A stretch of 34,341 nucleotides of DNA from assembly GCA_900314845.1 (NCBI GenBank), contig OMWV01000007.1, positions 1 through 34,341 of the forward strand, given 5' to 3'. The stretch comes from an uncultured Eubacteriales bacterium. Its GTDB lineage: Bacteria > Bacillota > Clostridia > Lachnospirales > Lachnospiraceae. The position numbers and the translations under genes were made by a program. The number at the start of each line of letters is the position of its first letter. Within the stretch, counting starts at the first letter, position 1. Below the pieces are notes generated by a model, which was not told the DNA's origin, ran no database searches, and saw only the letters and a list, made by a program, of their open reading frames with translations. Of the stretch, positions 33,793 through 34,341 are shown in pieces.

Positions 33793-34272
33793 CTACTGGA
33801 TCACTGCTCTGGAAATAACCATTTTCTGTACTTCTGATGTTCCCTCATACAGAGGTATGATCCTGGCATCCCTGTACATTCTCTCGATCGGGTAGTCTTT
33901 CATATATCCGTATCCGCCGTGGATCTGAAGCGCCTTGTCACAGACTTTTACCGCATTCTCTGACGCGAAGTACTTCGCCATGGCTGCCTCTTTTCCTGCC
34001 GGAGCACCGCTCATATGAAGCTTTGCCGCGTTGAGGGTCAGCAGCGCCGCAGCCTCAGTTGTGGTTGCCATATCAGCCAGGTACCACTGGATTCCCTGAT
34101 TTGCGCTGATCGGCTTGCCGAACTGTACACGCTCTTTGGAATATTTAACTGCCTGATCGATCGCTTCCTGGGCGATTCCCACTGCCTGAGCTGCCATGCC
34201 GATCCTGCCGCCGTCAAGTCCTGTCATCGCGATCATAAATCCGCGGCCTTCTTCGCCTCTCCATATAGTCAA
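33793..34272 (-). pseudogene. Acyl-CoA dehydrogenase, C-terminal fragment
   Basis: The final roughly 155 residues of an FAD acyl-CoA dehydrogenase. GEEGRGF leads into [21 protein letters not shown] and [33 protein letters not shown] and [15 protein letters not shown] close it. The catalytic glutamate of YEGTSE is present. The N-terminal and middle domains (about 220 residues) are missing: homology starts at about 34257, and in frame a stop stands at 34282-34284. A TTG at 34272 has no ribosome site. In context the intact enzyme would be an acryloyl-CoA reductase / propionyl-CoA dehydrogenase type. Confidence 0.85.
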
Positions 34273-34341
34273 GTGTTTTTTTCAGTAAAATCAATACTTC
34301 TTTGAGTCCTCATAATGAATGATGCTAAGGTTATGGAGTGA
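34262..34341. other. A+T-rich junction sequence at the right edge
   Basis: Sequence unrelated to acyl-CoA dehydrogenase begins here and runs to the window end. It is A+T-rich with T- and A-runs. Probably the end of an inserted or repeated element; I could not identify it or find terminal repeats. No complete gene is present in this stretch. Confidence 0.5.

Noticed and set aside
1-34341. CRISPR arrays, tRNA or rRNA genes, prophage genes
   Set aside because: I saw no regularly spaced repeats, cloverleaf sequences, ribosomal RNA or phage-like proteins.

Overview
The window reads as chromosomal DNA of an anaerobic, fermentative member of the Bacillota, most likely a Clostridia/Lachnospiraceae-type organism. 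The grounds are the anaerobic sulfite reductase set asrABC, a rubredoxin, a PreA-type dihydropyrimidine dehydrogenase, CoA-based fermentation enzymes, strong AGGAGG ribosome sites, sigma-A promoters with 17-base spacers and several TTG/GTG starts. No species can be named from what I see. Almost every gene is on the minus strand; the one clear plus-strand gene is a class A penicillin-binding protein. I recognise no rRNA, tRNA, CRISPR array or complete insertion sequence.

Layout by coordinate: (1) 0.1-5.2 kb, a nucleoside-type BMP lipoprotein and its ABC transporter (nupQ, nupP, nupO, bmpA), with a strong hairpin terminator between the binding protein and the ATPase. (2) 5.4-9.3 kb, galE, trkH and trkA (sugar epimerase with a K+ uptake pair). 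(3) 9.5-11.9 kb, rubredoxin and the divergent PBP1A-like gene. (4) 11.9-14.2 kb, a PTS_EIIC_2-like membrane protein overlapping an M20 amidohydrolase. (5) 14.4-17.2 kb, asrCBA behind a promoter carrying a Crp/Fnr-style dyad. (6) 17.4-20.1 kb, a FecBCD-type metal-chelate ABC transporter. (7) 20.2-21.6 kb, a Na+-coupled amino acid transporter with a terminator in its leader. (8) 21.7-24.1 kb, four close genes for a frameshifted membrane protein, a YitT protein, a flavodoxin-fold oxidoreductase and a small membrane protein. (9) 24.3-34.3 kb, a reductive pyrimidine catabolism region.

The last region is the most interesting. It holds PreA (uracil/thymine reduction), a C-terminal remnant of PreT, dihydropyrimidinase and an M20 amidohydrolase that fits beta-ureidopropionase. 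Together these would give beta-alanine, CO2 and ammonia. A two-gene ThrE-type amino acid exporter lies between the last two enzymes. Beyond a MerR/GyrI-type regulator lie a class III CoA-transferase, two hotdog proteins resembling beta-alanyl-CoA:ammonia lyase and an acyl-CoA dehydrogenase. Read together they suggest uracil -> beta-alanine -> beta-alanyl-CoA -> acryloyl-CoA -> propionyl-CoA (isobutyryl-CoA from thymine). The two hotdog proteins keep different parts of the lyase motif, which suggests a heteromeric enzyme.

Two genes of this route are broken here. preT has lost its N-terminal two thirds, and the acyl-CoA dehydrogenase is cut at the right edge where unrelated A+T-rich sequence begins. 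The first 122 bases are similarly A+T-rich and carry an inverted repeat. Both edges look like mobile or repetitive sequence, which I could not identify.
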